Source: Pascua guehoae
Taxonomy: Eukaryota > Basidiomycota > Tremellomycetes > Trichosporonales > Trichosporonaceae
DNA length: 64,000 bases
Direction: 5' to 3'
Assembly (NCBI GenBank): GCA_001600415.1
Contig: BCJX01000017.1
Span: forward strand, 767,414 to 831,413
Positions 1 through 12,769 of the stretch are shown here, piece by piece. Below the pieces are notes generated by a model. The model ran no database searches and was not told the origin of the DNA. It saw nothing but the letters and a program-made list of their open reading frames with translations. Position 1 is the first letter of the stretch; each line of letters begins with the position of its first letter. Position numbers and translations under genes: made by a program.

Positions 1-281
1 ATGCGGCTTGCGTGATGCTTGTTGGACGACGCGTCTGCCAGCGGACGTCATTGCATGGCCACACAGAATGCGTCATGGATCACCCACCAAAGGGCCACTG
101 GAATACCGGATGTAGCGTGCGACGATCAGTGGCAAGGGATAAAATCGTTAAATCCTCGAAAACAAATAAAAGTTCCTGCTTGCCACCGGCCTCCTCCTGC
201 CAAGTTGATTTTGGGCGACAGGCGATACCAGCTACAGTTGCCGATTTGACATCTAGACGACATCCACCAAGCTCGTCCAAC
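1..281. other. Upstream region of SDA1
   Basis: Presumed promoter and 5' leader of the SDA1 gene that starts at 282. I see no separate gene here. Open frames run across it but lack coding character and do not match the SDA1 frame. Confidence 0.5.
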
Positions 282-3101
282 ATGGTCAAGTCACGCGTAT
301 CGAGGGGTATCCTCCTCACTAACAATCTGCCTCAGCTGCAGAACCTCATCAAGGTAAGCTGTCATTACGCCGAAACTTGCAGCAGCCTAACCCCCCAGCG
401 CGATCCTGTTGCGTACAAGGAGGAGTTCTTGGTCCAGTACAACCACTACCTCTCCCTGCTCCGCTTGCAGACCGTCGCTCCTGCTGCTGGTGCATCGTCG
501 TCGTCCAACGACAAGTCGACAGAGCTCTTTGCGGACCTCATCACCTTTGTCTCGCAGACGGCGCAATGCTACCCTACCGAGACCAAGGACCTGCCCAAGC
601 AGCTTCGCGCGCTGCTCCTCGGCACGGACGGCATGATGATGGTCAAGGGCGACCTTCGTGAGACGGCGGTGCGCAACCTCATCATGTTGAGGAACAAGGA
701 TGTCATTGACTCTATCGAGTGGGTTGCCGTCTCCCCGAGAGGGACGCTTGCTAACCCGACAGACTCTTGCAAACGCTGCTTCCCCTCCTCCAGTACGCGG
801 GCAAGGACGTGCGCTCGCTAGTCCGCAAGACCATTCTTACCGACCTCAAGACCTCAAACCAGCGCAGCAAGAACCACCGCCTGAACCGCGTGGTCCAGGG
901 CTTGCTGTTCGGCATGATTGAGAACGGCATGGGAGCCGAGGTCGTCGGCAACAAGGGCAAGGGCAAGGGCAAAGAGCAGGGCGGCGAGGCGATGTGGGCC
1001 GTCATGATGGTCCGCGAGCTCTGGCGCAAGGGCGTGTGGTGAGTGTGCACGAGGGTTTTTACGAGCCCGAACCACAGTTTCTGACGATATTTAGGACCGA
1101 CGCAAAGACGGTGTCCATCGCTGCTTTGGCGGTGTTCCACCCGAACACCAAGGTGCAGTCTGCGGCTATGCACTTCTTCCTCGGATCGGGCACAGACCCG
1201 GATGCCGAGGACGACTCGAGCGAAGACGAAGACGTTGTGACCAAGAGCCGTCGGAATCTCAAGTCGGCACAGCATCAATCGCAGATCAACAAGAGCGGAG
1301 CAAAGAGGAAACGCGACATGGAGAAGCTCGTCAAAGCGGCGGCCAAGGTGAGTGACAGTTGGAGAATAGGTCGGGGACTATAGCTGACTCTCAATAGTCG
1401 CGGAAACAGAAGGCTGCTGAGATTGCGAGGGCAGCCAACTTCCCGGCGCTCGAGCTGCTTCACGACCCTCAAACATTTGGCGAAAAGCTCTACGACAACT
1501 TGAGCAAGCACGACAAGCAATACTCGCTTGACCACAAGGTCCTGATCATGCAGCTCCTCTCGCGCGTCATGGGATCCCACAAGCTCTGCGTTCTTGGCTT
1601 CTACACTTACATCATCAAGTGGGTATTCCGTTCGAACTTGCACTGACCCACACAGATACCTTACCTACCACCAGCTGCAGGTTACGCTCATCCTCGTCTC
1701 GCTCGCGCAATCTGTGCACGAGCTCACCCCTCCCGACGTTCTCACTCCCGTCATTCGCAAGATTGCACAGGAGTTTGTTCACCCTGGTGTTGGTGCCGAG
1801 GTGATTGCTGCAGGTATCAACGCCATCCGCGAGGTGTGCCGTCGTCAACCGTGGTGTATGGAGGAGGACCTCCTTGGTGACCTTGTCGAGTACAAGAAGT
1901 CCAAGGACAAGGGTGTTGCTACTGCTTCAGGTGGTCTCCTGCAGCTGTTCCGTGAAGTGAACCCTGGTATGCTCAAGCGCCGCGATCGGGTGAGTGAAGC
2001 GAGATTGTCAAGAATGGGCAGTATCTGACAGGTTTCACAGGGCAAGGCTGCCAGCATGGGTCTTATCAACGGTCAGGTCGCGGCATACGGTCACACCAAG
2101 GGTGCGGACGGCATCGAGGGCCTCGAGCTTCTCGAGGAGCACTTTGCTGCCATGCGCAAGGAGGCGAACGGAGGCGTCAGCGACGAGGAGATCGACTATG
2201 AGGAGGATGACGAGGCTGGCTGGGAGAACTGGGACGTCGAGTCGGAGGCCGACTCGGAATCGAGTGGCTGGGTTAGCATCTCGTCTGACGGCGAGGACTT
2301 TGAGCTCAGCGACTCGGAGGACGAGGGCAAGCCCAAGTCGAAGAAGGCACGCAAGGGCAAGGGCAAGGCCGACGAGGAGGAGGATGACGACGAGGAGGAC
2401 GACGACGCCAAGTCTGTTGTCTCGACTGCGACCACTGCAACGAGCGAGGCCAAGAAGATGTCCCTGCTGGCCCAGCAGAAGATCCTCACACCGGCCGACT
2501 TTGCGCTCCTCAACGAGCTGCGTCTCAAGGCCGCGCAGGAGGCGGTGGAGAATGCTGGTGGCTCGGCGGCCAAGCGCAAGCTGGCGGCGCTCGAGGCGTC
2601 AAAGCGCAATGTCTCGGCCGAGGAGGAGAACCGCTTCCTCACCACCGCCGAGATCCTGGGTCCTCGCAAGAAGGCAAAGGCCGACTACGAGGAGCGCATG
2701 GAGAGCATCCGGAAGGGCCGCGAGGGCCGCGAAAAGTTTGGGTCGGCCAAGGGCAAGAAGAAGGGCACGCCGAGCAGTTCGACCAACCGCGAGAAGGCGA
2801 GGAACAAGCCCCTCATGATGACTATCCAGTACGTATTAGTGGGCCAAACGCGCGGTCAATGCGCGATCGGTGGATACCGTGGGGCAGAAGGAGCCTAGAC
2901 GTCGAGAGCGTCTAGACTCGACGCCAGTGGCGTCTAACCTTCCACCCACATGGGGTCCATTGCCCACACCGAGCCGGACTTCGGACTTTTGACTGACGCT
3001 GCAGCTCGAACCGCGTGGTGCAGAAGAAGAAGGCGTCTTTGCGCGACAAGCAGATTCGCCTGCGTGCTTCGATCGAGAAGCAGAAGAAGATGAAGCATTA
3101 A
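282..3101 (+). CDS. SDA1: SDA1 family 60S ribosome biogenesis protein
   Basis: Sda1 is a nucleolar/nuclear factor for maturation and export of pre-60S ribosomal subunits; yeast mutants also show actin and G1 phenotypes. The start at 282 gives MVKSRVSRG followed by NLPQLQNLIKRDP and YKEEFLVQYNHY, the usual beginning of the family. Joining eight exons restores the whole protein: about 340 residues of helical repeats with HPNTKVQSAAMHFFLG, then LLHDPQTFGEKLYDNL and GLINGQVAAYGHTKGADGI. A strongly acidic segment (about 2200-2420) and a lysine-rich C-terminus ending SLRDKQIRLRASIEKQKKM complete it. Introns lie at about 353-399, 719-770, 1041-1094, 1350-1398, 1620-1658, 1989-2040 and 2829-3004. Length, about 730-750 residues, matches the family. 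The 176-nt last intron is rich in hairpins (see findings). Confidence 0.95.
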
Positions 3102-4520
3102 GGGAATGCTGGTGGATGTTCTGTATCTGTTATGGTAGAGTTAGAGACTTGGGGCAGGTTGCATCACTTTCTTGTCTTGTGTTTGGCCCTCAGCGGCCTG
3201 GGACACGTCTGGACATCGCGTTTCTGTTGGCGCAGACTTGGAAACGGCCGCGGCGGCAGGGTACCTTTCCGGGTGGCTGCTGGCATCCCAGGAACAATCC
3301 CGGGTTGACCATTACCTGCATACCTGCAATTGCCAGTTGTGGACGGGCGCGTACCAGCGCGGCCATAGGATTGGTCGAGTGAGCACGTCGGAGCGCGACC
3401 GAAGCTGGAGGGAGCGCGACGAGCGCGACCACTGACACGCCACGGCGCCACGGGGGACAGGCTTGGCGAGGGTGGCATAGGACAGAGTTGGAAGGTTGGA
3501 CGGAACGTCTTGCGCCTGTCCGGCATTGACGGCATACTTTAATTGTTGCAGGGCGGCACGAAAGAGGGACGGGGATCTTTGCAGGAGTGGGGGGCGAAGG
3601 GCAGTGTGATGGACAAGCTCATCAGGGTAAGCCAAATAATGGGCCGGGCTGGATGGCCTTCAAGGTCATCCTTTTTCAACAGCCTCGTCAGCCCTCGCCT
3701 GCTGGGGTAATGCGATGTAGTCTTGTGTATCAGGTTCGTTTTCTGCAATGTGCCCTGCCAGGCCTGGGTACAAGCGTTGTTGCCCTGCATGCCCTGTCCC
3801 TTCCCTGCTCCCCTGGATAGCCTGGATGTGGATGTAGATGATGATGCACTTGCCCAACTGGGCAGGGGAATCACAAGGGGCAACGCGCAAAGGCCCCCCC
3901 CCCCCAAGTGTAATAGTAGTGTAGCTTTGCCACTTGGAAAAGGGTCTTACGGCATCAGATCAGGACACACACAAAAGCAGGCACGGTGACTTTTTCTCGC
4001 TCTGCATCAAATGCACCGCATGCTCATATGCTCGGGTCAGCAACCATGTGGCTGGGGGCCCTGTGGTGCATGCTTGCTGCAGCTTGGTGGCCTTTCAAGG
4101 CTGAGAGGGAGAGGGGGGGGGGGTAAGACTGCAGGACTGCAGCACAGGTCTCGTTGCCCTGGTGCTTGGCCTCCGGGTAGGGCAGAGAGAGGGCCATCCG
4201 GGTGTCGGCCTCCTACCGTATCGAGCAAGCATAGACAGGTGGGATGGATCGCTCCTTGGATGGATGGTGGTATGGTATGGTATGACATGGTCTGGATGGG
4301 GCAAGGCTCAAACACGACGCAGGCGTCGCGTTTGACCAGGTACTATTATCCTTTGCTTTACAACAACTTTGCCGCGCTGTCGTCGTCGTCGTTGTTTAAT
4401 ATCCTTTCTTCCTATCACAATCACCTTTTATTGCTCATTGTTTGGCACATCTCGATCTACAGTACTGTACGGCACACCTTATCGATCAGCCTGCCTCGAG
4501 ATTTCTAGGCAAACGCTTGG

Positions 4521-4548
4521 CCGACCGACCGACCGACCGACCGACCGA
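4521..4548. repeat. (CCGA)7 microsatellite
   Basis: Seven perfect CCGA units followed by a CCGATTGA tail, in the presumed promoter of the PSR-like gene. Confidence 0.9.
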
Positions 4549-4777
4549 TTGACCCGCCTCGCTCGCCCCCCGCGCTGCTCCGGCTCAGTGTCCATCCTAC
4601 CTCGTGGTGTGTCCTGTGTCCTGTCTGGCGCTGGCTTGCAAACTCGTAATACCTCCGCGTCTACGCCTCGGCTCTCCAACTACCCTCGACCCAAAAACCC
4701 AACCGACTGCCCCCCCCCTGATCCACCCACCACCCCGGTCCCCCCCCGCCTCCCACCGCGCGCCCTTCAACCCCCCC

Positions 4778-5252
4778 NNNNNNNNNNNNNNNNNNNNNNN
4801 NNNNNNNNNNNNNNNNNNNNNNNNNNNNNNNNNNNNNNNNNNNNNNNNNNNNNNNNNNNNNNNNNNNNNNNNNNNNNNNNNNNNNNNNNNNNNNNNNNNN
4901 NNNNNNNNNNNNNNNNNNNNNNNNNNNNNNNNNNNNNNNNNNNNNNNNNNNNNNNNNNNNNNNNNNNNNNNNNNNNNNNNNNNNNNNNNNNNNNNNNNNN
5001 NNNNNNNNNNNNNNNNNNNNNNNNNNNNNNNNNNNNNNNNNNNNNNNNNNNNNNNNNNNNNNNNNNNNNNNNNNNNNNNNNNNNNNNNNNNNNNNNNNNN
5101 NNNNNNNNNNNNNNNNNNNNNNNNNNNNNNNNNNNNNNNNNNNNNNNNNNNNNNNNNNNNNNNNNNNNNNNNNNNNNNNNNNNNNNNNNNNNNNNNNNNN
5201 NNNNNNNNNNNNNNNNNNNNNNNNNNNNNNNNNNNNNNNNNNNNNNNNNNNN
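4778..5252. other. Assembly gap (475 N)
   Basis: Continuous run of N, flanked by a C-rich stretch on the left. It probably marks a low-complexity region the assembler could not resolve. Part of the promoter or 5' UTR of the next gene may be missing. Confidence 0.99.
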
Positions 5253-5372
5253 CATCCACCTTTTTTCCATACGGCCCGCCTCTGCTTTAGACTCTCGCCG
5301 TCTTCTCTGCCTCCCCCTTCCGACTCCCTCCCCCCCCCCCCCTCTTCTACTCTCGTCCCCCCCGACGAGGAA

Positions 5373-7498
5373 ATGTCATCAACTGTGGGCACGGCGCCTA
5401 CACCGGCATCCGCTGTGGACCCAGCGCAGCCTTCGACTACCGCCAACACCGCCGCCCCCGCTATTTCTGCGTCATCGGGACCTTCCCCAGAGGCATCCAC
5501 ACCAAATGTCCCAGTTTCGGACACGGACGCGTCCAAGCCGATCATGAGTGCCAGCACGAGCACCGGCCCAGCAGGTGCAGGTGCAGGTGCGGCCCCAGCT
5601 GTAGAGGGCAACAGCGCGGCCACCGGCGGATCGCCGGGTGCTGTTGACGCCCGCAAGGCAGCCGAGGGCTCTGCACCCACCCAAACCTCGACTGCTCCCG
5701 CAACCACCACGCCTACGACTCCGGCTGCGAGTGCAACGCCATCTGTACCTGCAACCACTCCTCCCACGACTGCACCCCTTGAAAGTGCCGACGCCCCCCG
5801 CCAACAAAACACTGCCGCCACCAACGCTTCAGCCTCTCTCGACCTCGAAAAGGAAAAGGCCTTGTCCCCATCATCGTCTGCCACCCACCCCAAATCGACA
5901 CCTGCGCCCTCGCCAGCTTCCAAGAAGCGCAGGAAACGCGGTGGTCTCGCCGCCATCTTTGTTGCGCTTGGATGTCTCTCTTCGGACGAGTTTGAAGACA
6001 TGCCCCCCTCCAAGAGTGCGCCACCCGCCAACGCTGCCCAAACGGGTACCCAAGCGGGCGCGACTGGCTCTGGTTCTGGCTCTGGCTCTGGCTCAAAGCC
6101 CACGACGGCAACCTCGGGTGCCAACAAGTCTGCACCGGCGGTGGCGAACTCGGCCAACGCTGCGGCCGTCCCCGCATCCTCAAATGCGGCCGGTGCTGCG
6201 ACCACCTCGACGGGTAACGCGCCCAATGCGGGCGAGGGCACCTCGGGCTTGGACGTCAACAACAAGAACGACCCCAACAACCTTGCCATGCACGACGACG
6301 TGTCGGAGCACGGCCTCGTCATCCACTCGAACGAAGTGCAGCGTAGTACCGCCCCGTTGGATGAGGTACGTTTCCCCCCCCTGGGCCGCCCCCATTCTAC
6401 CCTCGCAAACACCCTAGCTCTCTCCCTTGCTCCCAACCTGTCACTCCCACGCCCATGCACACCCAACATGACCGTGGGAGATGGCGGAGGGTGCGAGCAG
6501 TCAAGACACAAATGCTAACCGGACAGACTGCGGGCCTGATGTCGGGCGCCGTTCAGCCACCGGGATCAGGCTCGGAGATCATCCACCAGCACATGTTGCA
6601 CCGTAACGAGTCGCAGCACAACGTCGCGCACCCCCCGAGCGAGTCGGGGGCGCCGGCAACACCGGGCGCCGCCGACACGACGAGCGGGAGCTACACGGAT
6701 GTGGGTGACGCCGAACATCTCGACGAGCAAGGGAACCAGGAGATGCTGTACAGCGACGAAGAGTACGAGGACGAAGAGGACCGTCTCATTGCCCAGGGTG
6801 GTATTGGCATTCCGGTTGACGAGGTGCGTGTTGTCTCCTCCGTGGTGGCTACTTGACAGTGTGGTGCTCATACCCTTTTCCAGAACGGCAACGAGTGCCC
6901 GTTGCTGCCACCGATTGATGCCCGGGACACGGGCCGCAAGTGTCTGGTGCTCGACCTCGACGAGACCCTCCTTCACAGCAGCTTCAAGGTGAGTGCTTGT
7001 TGTTGGCTCGACAACTCTTGTTCGCACGCTCACATTCCGCAGATGCTGCCGTCAGCCGACTACATTGTCCCCGTCGAGATTGAGTCACAAACGCACAACG
7101 TCTATGTCATTAAGCGTCCTGGTGTCGACCACTTCCTCCAGGAGATGGGCAAGATTTACGAGGTCGTCGTCTTCACCGCCAGTTTGAGCAAGTATGCCGA
7201 CCCCGTCCTGGACATGCTCGATGTCGGACGTGTCGTGCGCCACCGCCTGTTCCGCGAGAGCTGTTACAACCACAAGGGCAACTATGTCAAGGACCTTTCG
7301 CAGCTCGGCCGCGACCTCTCGACATCTATCATCATTGACAACTCGCCCGCTTCGTACATTTTCCACCCCAACAATGCCGTGCCAGTGTCGACGTGGTTCA
7401 ACGACCCGCATGACACTGAGCTTACCGACCTGTGCCCCTTCCTCACCGACCTGGCCACTGTCGACGACGTCCGCGGTGTTCTCGACGGCGGCTTCTAA
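5373..7498 (+). CDS. PSR/SCP-type HAD-superfamily phosphatase
   Basis: Four exons (introns 6366-6526, 6824-6883, 6989-7042) join in frame to 616 residues. The C-terminal 190 residues are an NLI-interacting-factor/FCP1-like catalytic domain: [14 protein letters not shown] holds the DxDxT nucleophile motif (about 6943-6987), followed by [28 protein letters not shown] and [19 protein letters not shown]. This matches yeast Psr1/Psr2, plasma-membrane phosphatases of the sodium and general stress responses, and metazoan small CTD phosphatases. The N-terminal two thirds is Ala/Pro/Ser/Thr-rich. Within it, residues about 183-205 combine a basic patch (KKRRKRGG) with a hydrophobic, Cys-containing stretch and could be a lipidated membrane anchor, although in Psr1 the palmitoylated cysteines sit at the extreme N-terminus. 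The start is the first ATG after a pyrimidine-rich leader; the N gap ends 120 bases upstream, so an earlier start cannot be ruled out. Confidence 0.9.
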
Positions 7499-8416
7499 GG
7501 CTCCATTTGCACCAACCACCCGTACTGCATCAACTGCACGCATTGACTTTGTTTCCACTCCGCATCCCACTCGGCCATTATCCTCGCTCGACCAGCCCAC
7601 CCCCATCCCCATCCCCATTTACCTACCCACTCCAAGCACCCACTACCAACATTAGTTCTCTTCCTAGTATATTCTACCCCCCGACTACCCCTGTCGCCAC
7701 CAACCTCGGAGATCGGACCAACCAGGACCACACTCCGTTACCCATCACCTCCCTCCTGCACCCAGTGACCGCCGCCACCATTTGCACACAGAATGTCCTG
7801 CGCACTCGACGATACCCCGATACCCGGCTTGTACATCCCGCCGTTGCCGTTGCCGTGGCCGTGGCCTTCATCACCGACCGTTGCTCGCGTTTGTTACTAC
7901 GTCTTTTTTTTTTACCTAGTCTCACCACATTCCTTTCTGCATCCTGCACGCACGCGCAGAGCAGCAACTAGCAGCAACACCCATGCACGCATACAGTGTC
8001 CTGTTTGTCGAGCCGTCGCTGCAATGGAGGCTAGAGTCGAAAAAAAAAAAAAAAAAGTTCTGCCCAGTCCATGCAGAGGGCTGGCTGGACCTGTCCTGTT
8101 GGAACTGGCAGTGGAAACATGTCCAACAATGGTGTGAGCAGTGTCCAATAGCTTTGAGTTGCTGGTGACGAATAGCGCCTGGCCGCGATTCCGGGCTGCA
8201 TCCTTGGAAAAGCCCGGGTCCGTGTTGGAAATGACGTCGAGGATTCCACACCATACCCCAGCCACACAACCTTGGAAATAGCAAAGCCACCCCATAGCCG
8301 ACACCCGCGACCACATACTGCCGATAAAGACACCAACCAAAACCGCACGCTGGCCCCCTCATCCCTTCGTCTCCTCTACTTTCTCCCTCACACACCACTC
8401 ACGCACACTCACCGCC
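7499..8416. other. Intergenic: PSR-like 3' region and GCV1 promoter
   Basis: No gene seen. A 17-A tract lies at 8040-8056. The last 130 bases are C/T-rich, as expected of a leader for the gene starting at 8417. Confidence 0.5.
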
Positions 8417-10548
8417 ATGTCCCTCGCCCGCTCGTCTCGCATTGCGACCTCGACGTTTGCCGCGGCGCGCCCCGGCCGCCTCGTGCTGCGTGGCTTTGCG
8501 TCGTCGGTCCGTATGGCCGAGGAGGTGAGTCGCGTGTTCGATGTGTTGGCCGTGTTCGGGCGAGCTGTGATGGGCGATCTTGGGCCGTCGAGAGACTGAG
8601 TTGTCGGCGACGTTGCGTGCTCCGTCTCTTGGCTACCGGGGCTGTTCGTTGCTGGACAGCGTGCTGGCACCTGGCAGCGAACGAGACTGCAGTGGAGCCA
8701 ACAGGCTTCTGGGTCTTCGTCGGGCACCCCTCGACACCCCCCTTCATCACCCCGGCACCCCCCAACACCTATCCCACGGCCCTCGCTAACGCCTCAGCTC
8801 AAGCGCACGCCGCTGTACGACTTCAACGTGTCCAAGGGCGGCAAGATGGTCCCGTTTGCGGGCTACGACATGCCCCTGTCGTACGGCGACGTCGGCCAGG
8901 TGGCAGCCCACAAGCACGTCCGCGAGTCTGCGGGCCTGTTTGACGTCTCGCACATGCTGCAGCACATTTTCTCTGGCCCGGGCGCGCAGGCCTTCCTGAT
9001 GTCGCTGACGCCGACGGCGCTCGACAAGATTCCCAACCATGGCTCGTCGCTGACCGTCCTCCTCAACGAGGACGGCGGCATCATTGACGACACGATTGTC
9101 ACAAAGCACGCCGAGGACGGCACCAGGTGGTACGTCGTGACCAATGCCGGGCGCATCGCCGAGGATGTGGCGCACATTTCCGCAAAGCTCGAGGCGTGGA
9201 ACAAGGACCACCCCGACCAGCAGGTCAAGTGGGAAAAGCTCGAGGGTCACGGCCTCGTCGCTCTCCAGGGACCAAAGGCCGCCGAGGCCCTCCAGGCCCT
9301 CACGGACGCAGACCTCAAGGCGCTCAAGTTTGGCCAGAGCATGTTTGCAGAGGTCGGAAAGGACAAGGTCCGCTGCCACATTGCCCGTGGTGGTTACACG
9401 GGCGAGGATGGCTTTGAGGTGAGTACCAGTACCCGAGCCCGAGCCCGAGCCCGCAGGGCGAGGCGAGGGCAAGGCGACGTCTATCAAGGTAGTGGCAGGT
9501 AGAGCCAGCGAGTCACGTCGAAAACAGACGTAAACACGCTGGCCGAAGAGCAGAGCGAGGACGAACCTCCAACAAGGCCTCGTCCTGGACTGCCCCTTCC
9601 GCGACAACCCACCTTTCACCTTCGATAACTTCCCCCACGCTAACACCAGATCTCGATCCCCCCCGAGTCGACTGTCAGCATCACCGAACAGATTGTCGCC
9701 AACCCCGACGTCTGGCTCATCGGCCTCGGCGCGCGCGACTCGCTCCGCCTCGAGGCCGGCATGTGCCTCTACGGCCACGACTTGGACGAGACCATTTCGC
9801 CTGTCGAGGGCGCCCTCCTGTGGCTCGTTAGTGAGTATGACTTGGGTACGCGGAAGGCGGGCGGACGGGCAGGCGGGCATGAGCTGGTGTAGGAGTGTGG
9901 CGGAAGAAGGGTAGCAGAAGCTCCCGCCAGTGGAATATTGGCGCTGTGCAGGACGTGGTGGACAACTCCGACTGTGGTGCAGACGACATCGAGCGACGAG
10001 AGCACGCCAGAAGGAAAGCTCGGGAGCTCTCTGGACGCTCGAATCTCGAGTGCGAGCGTACTTGGAAGCTGCGAGTACGAGAACATTCAAGCAACGAGCG
10101 ATGAGCGATGTGCCACAGTCGGAGAGCGCGACATGTCCCTCAGTCCAATCCGGCCCAACGTAGCCCCCCTCTCCGCACCCCGCAACCCCCACCCGAACCC
10201 CTCCGCTAACCCCCAGGCAAGGACCGGCGCACCGAAGGCGCCTTCCCCGGCGCCTCGCGCATCCTCTCCGAGATTGCCAACGGCCCCAAGCGCCGCCGCG
10301 TCGGTTTCGAGATCAAGGGCTCTCCCGCGCGCGAGGGCGCCAAGATTTTCGACGCCGAGGGCACAAACCAGATTGGCGTCGTGACGTCTGGCATTCCGTC
10401 GCCGACGCTCGGCACCAACATTGCCATGGGCTACGTGGCCAACGGGCAGCACAAGAAGGGCACAAAGGTCATGATTGAGGTGCGCAAGAAGCTCCGCGAG
10501 GCGACCGTCCGCCCCATGCCGTTTGTCCCGCCCAAGTACTACAAGTGA
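8417..10548 (+). CDS. GCV1: Aminomethyltransferase, glycine cleavage system T protein
   Basis: The T protein transfers the methylene group from aminomethyl-H protein to tetrahydrofolate and releases ammonia, in the mitochondrial glycine decarboxylase complex. Exons 8417-8524, 8798-9418, 9650-9830 and 10217-10548 join to 413 residues, the usual family length. The first exon encodes an Arg/Ser/Ala-rich mitochondrial presequence ([20 protein letters not shown]). Family motifs follow: [98 protein letters not shown] and [21 protein letters not shown]. The KYYK end is typical. Introns are comparatively long (231-386 bp). Expected partners are the P, H and L proteins, not in this window. Confidence 0.96.
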
Positions 10549-10780
10549 GCGGGGTGAGTGTTTTGGGGTGAGACGCGAGGCGACGGAAAGGTGGTGGAAA
10601 AGGACCATGAAGGCTTGGGAATGGCTGTAGGCTCGGTTGTTCATTGGGATTGGATGTGATTCATAAGATATGGCTACAGCGGCGCGCAGAGAGTAGCTAC
10701 AGAGTGTCCGGGGGAGCAGTTTGTTTCTTGCTGCACTGTATTGCCCGCTTGGCATGGTCTGTGCCGCACTATTGTCTAGG

Positions 10781-12769
10781 TCAGAGAAGGACCGCGACCG
10801 CGCCGGCCACGACAGCGGCACCCGCAACACCGACCCTCCCCGCCCCCGAGACACTGCCGGTACTCTCGCTCGCGGTCGGCGCAGCAGAAGACGCAGATAT
10901 CAATGCCGACGCCGACGCCAACCCCGACCCCGACCCGGACGCCGCACCGCTACCATTCCCCGTCGCGTTCCCATTACTCGTCCCGTCGCCCTCAGTCGCG
11001 TTCCCGACAAGGCCGACGCCGTACGCGCGCGTCGACGCGCCGTCGAGCGCCCACGTGAGCCCGCCAAAGACGTGGGCGAGGAATGTCGCGTTCTGCCATG
11101 CTGCGCGTTAGTCGCGGAAATACGGGGGTCATGGTGCGGGGCATGGTGCGGGGCATGGTGCGGGGCATGGTGCAGGGCATGGTATGCTTGGGGGCACGGA
11201 GAGGTGGGGAGGTGGGGAGTGGAGAACCCACTCTCGTTGAGATGTCCGAGGGAAGTGTAGAATGAGCGGCCCGCCTTGGTCGCACCGTCTGCGAGCGGCT
11301 GGGCGCTCTCGGGCGACTCGATGTACCATGCTGCAAAGTTAGGAGTGGGGCAGGTGAGGGCGGGGAGTGGGGACGTACCGATAGGGTGCGGGTCGCCCAT
11401 GGGCGGGTATGTGCCCGTGCTCGTCCCGTTGTCTGGGTGTCAGTTGAGCTGCTGCCTTGTGGTTCGGATGTCTAACCCCCGTCCGCCTTCGGGCGTCTGC
11501 GTTTCGACAGAGACGCGGCCGAGAACCGGGTGCGGGGCCAAAGAACTCTACTCCCAACCTCTCCGCCAACTTCCTCGTCCCCATCTTCATCCTCACTCTG
11601 GCCTCCATCTTCATCCGTCCGGGGTATCTTGTCTTGAGCCACACTGACGAGCATGGCTAATTACTGAAACGCCCCCCAACCCCACCCCCTGTCTGCACCT
11701 ACCCTGGCGGCGCGCAAACAACCCACTATTGTAGCTCGCCTCGTCAACCGTCATGATGACCTCGGCGCCGACCGTGCGCGGGTCCGAACGGAAGTAGTAC
11801 ACTTCCTCGGTCTGGCGTTAGCTGCGTCTTGGGTAACAAAAGGTGGGGTGACGCACAAAGCTCCAGCGGTCAGGGACGGGGGCGGTCGCGGGGTGTGTCG
11901 TATCGAGCCGGATAAAGGTCTGGTGTTAGTTGACACGTCTGCGATGTATCTGCGTGGACATCCGTATGGATTCCCAGCATTGATTTTTTCTGAGCCTGCA
12001 TTTCCAGCGCGGGTCGGCTGCAGCTGCTGGGACATTTGGACGTACTGCGGGCTGGAGGTCGGGGTGGTAGTCAAAGTACGCTGCTGTTAGTTTTTTCATC
12101 GGTACTACGACGGCCACACTCCAAACCACCACGGGTGCCAGTTCCCAGCCCGGCCCCTGAGTACCCACCGCCGACGGCCTGGAGGTACGTCGTGTCGTTG
12201 AACAGACACGCCGACGCCGCGTGCACGCCCGTGTACACGCCGCCCGACTGGAAGAAGCGCTGGAGGGCCGCCTGGCCGTCGAGGTCGAGCACTGGGTGTC
12301 AATCCGTGTCCATGCACTGTTGCGTCATGTGTAGCTTCTAGCTTGTTGCGGGGTGGGGTCAGAAATCACCTTCTTCCGAGTTGGAGACAAACATGACGCC
12401 GTCAAACGTCTTGAGTGTGTCGTCTGTAAACATGCCGGGGTCTCTGGCCATTAGCACCATTTCGTCCTTGTCGGCAACCTCCGTCCCCATCAGCACCGTC
12501 ATGAGCAATTCAGCGCCTCTATGCACATAGAGCACATAGAGCACGACCCAGAGAAGGAAGCGGCAGACGCACTCTGTAAACACAAACGACACACCATGCT
12601 CGGCCGCATGCTGCCCCAGCACCTCGATGGCGGTCGGGATAGAGTCGTGCCGATACCCCCTCGTGGCAGTGTAGACGAGCACGTGCGGCGTGCCCCGTGT
12701 CCCCTGCGCATTCACACGGAAAGAGGCGGCAGCCATTGCGCACGCAGTCAGCAGTGGCCTGAACAACAT
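10781..12769 (-). CDS. Secreted, probably GPI-anchored ThuA-domain protein
   Basis: Read on the minus strand this is a multi-exon gene of roughly 330 residues. It begins MLFRPLLTACAMAAASFRVNAQG, a signal peptide. It continues with TPHVLVYTATRGYRHDSIPTAI and AAEHGVSFVFTE, the start of the ThuA (class I glutamine-amidotransferase-like) fold. Later exons give TFDGVMFVSNSEE, LDLDGQAALQRFFQSGGVY, TGVHAASACLFNDTTY, AYFDYHPDLQ, RLDTTHPATAPVPDRWSF, TEEVYYFRSDPRTVGAEVIM and AWQNATFLAHVFGGLTWALDG, matching fungal ThuA-like proteins. The C-terminus is Ser/Gly/Ala-rich with a hydrophobic tail (AGAAVVAGAVAVLL), as in GPI-anchored wall proteins. ThuA proteins were named from bacterial trehalose utilisation; the enzymatic role in fungi is unclear. 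At least six introns; the 54-bp first intron (near 12520-12575) is not certain because the frame also reads through. One intron carries a 12-bp tandem repeat. Confidence 0.82.
11131..11178. repeat. 12-bp minisatellite, four copies, intronic
   Basis: Unit ATGGTGCGGGGC; three identical copies and a fourth with one change, followed by a partial copy. It lies in the last intron of the ThuA-domain gene. Confidence 0.9.

Larger units (their letters stand above)
3102..5372. other. Intergenic region, no gene seen; includes N gap
   Basis: Contains the SDA1 3' region, several short G or C homopolymers (about 3895-3905, 4112-4121) and a CCGA microsatellite at 4521-4548, then the unsequenced stretch 4778-5252. 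The last 120 bases before 5373 are very pyrimidine-rich and probably form the leader of the downstream phosphatase gene. Open frames here are low-complexity or cross the N run and I do not accept them. Confidence 0.5.

Noticed and set aside
4661..6511. 616-codon minus-strand ORF across the N gap
   Set aside because: It runs through 475 N and is antisense to the PSR-like gene; no motif on that strand.
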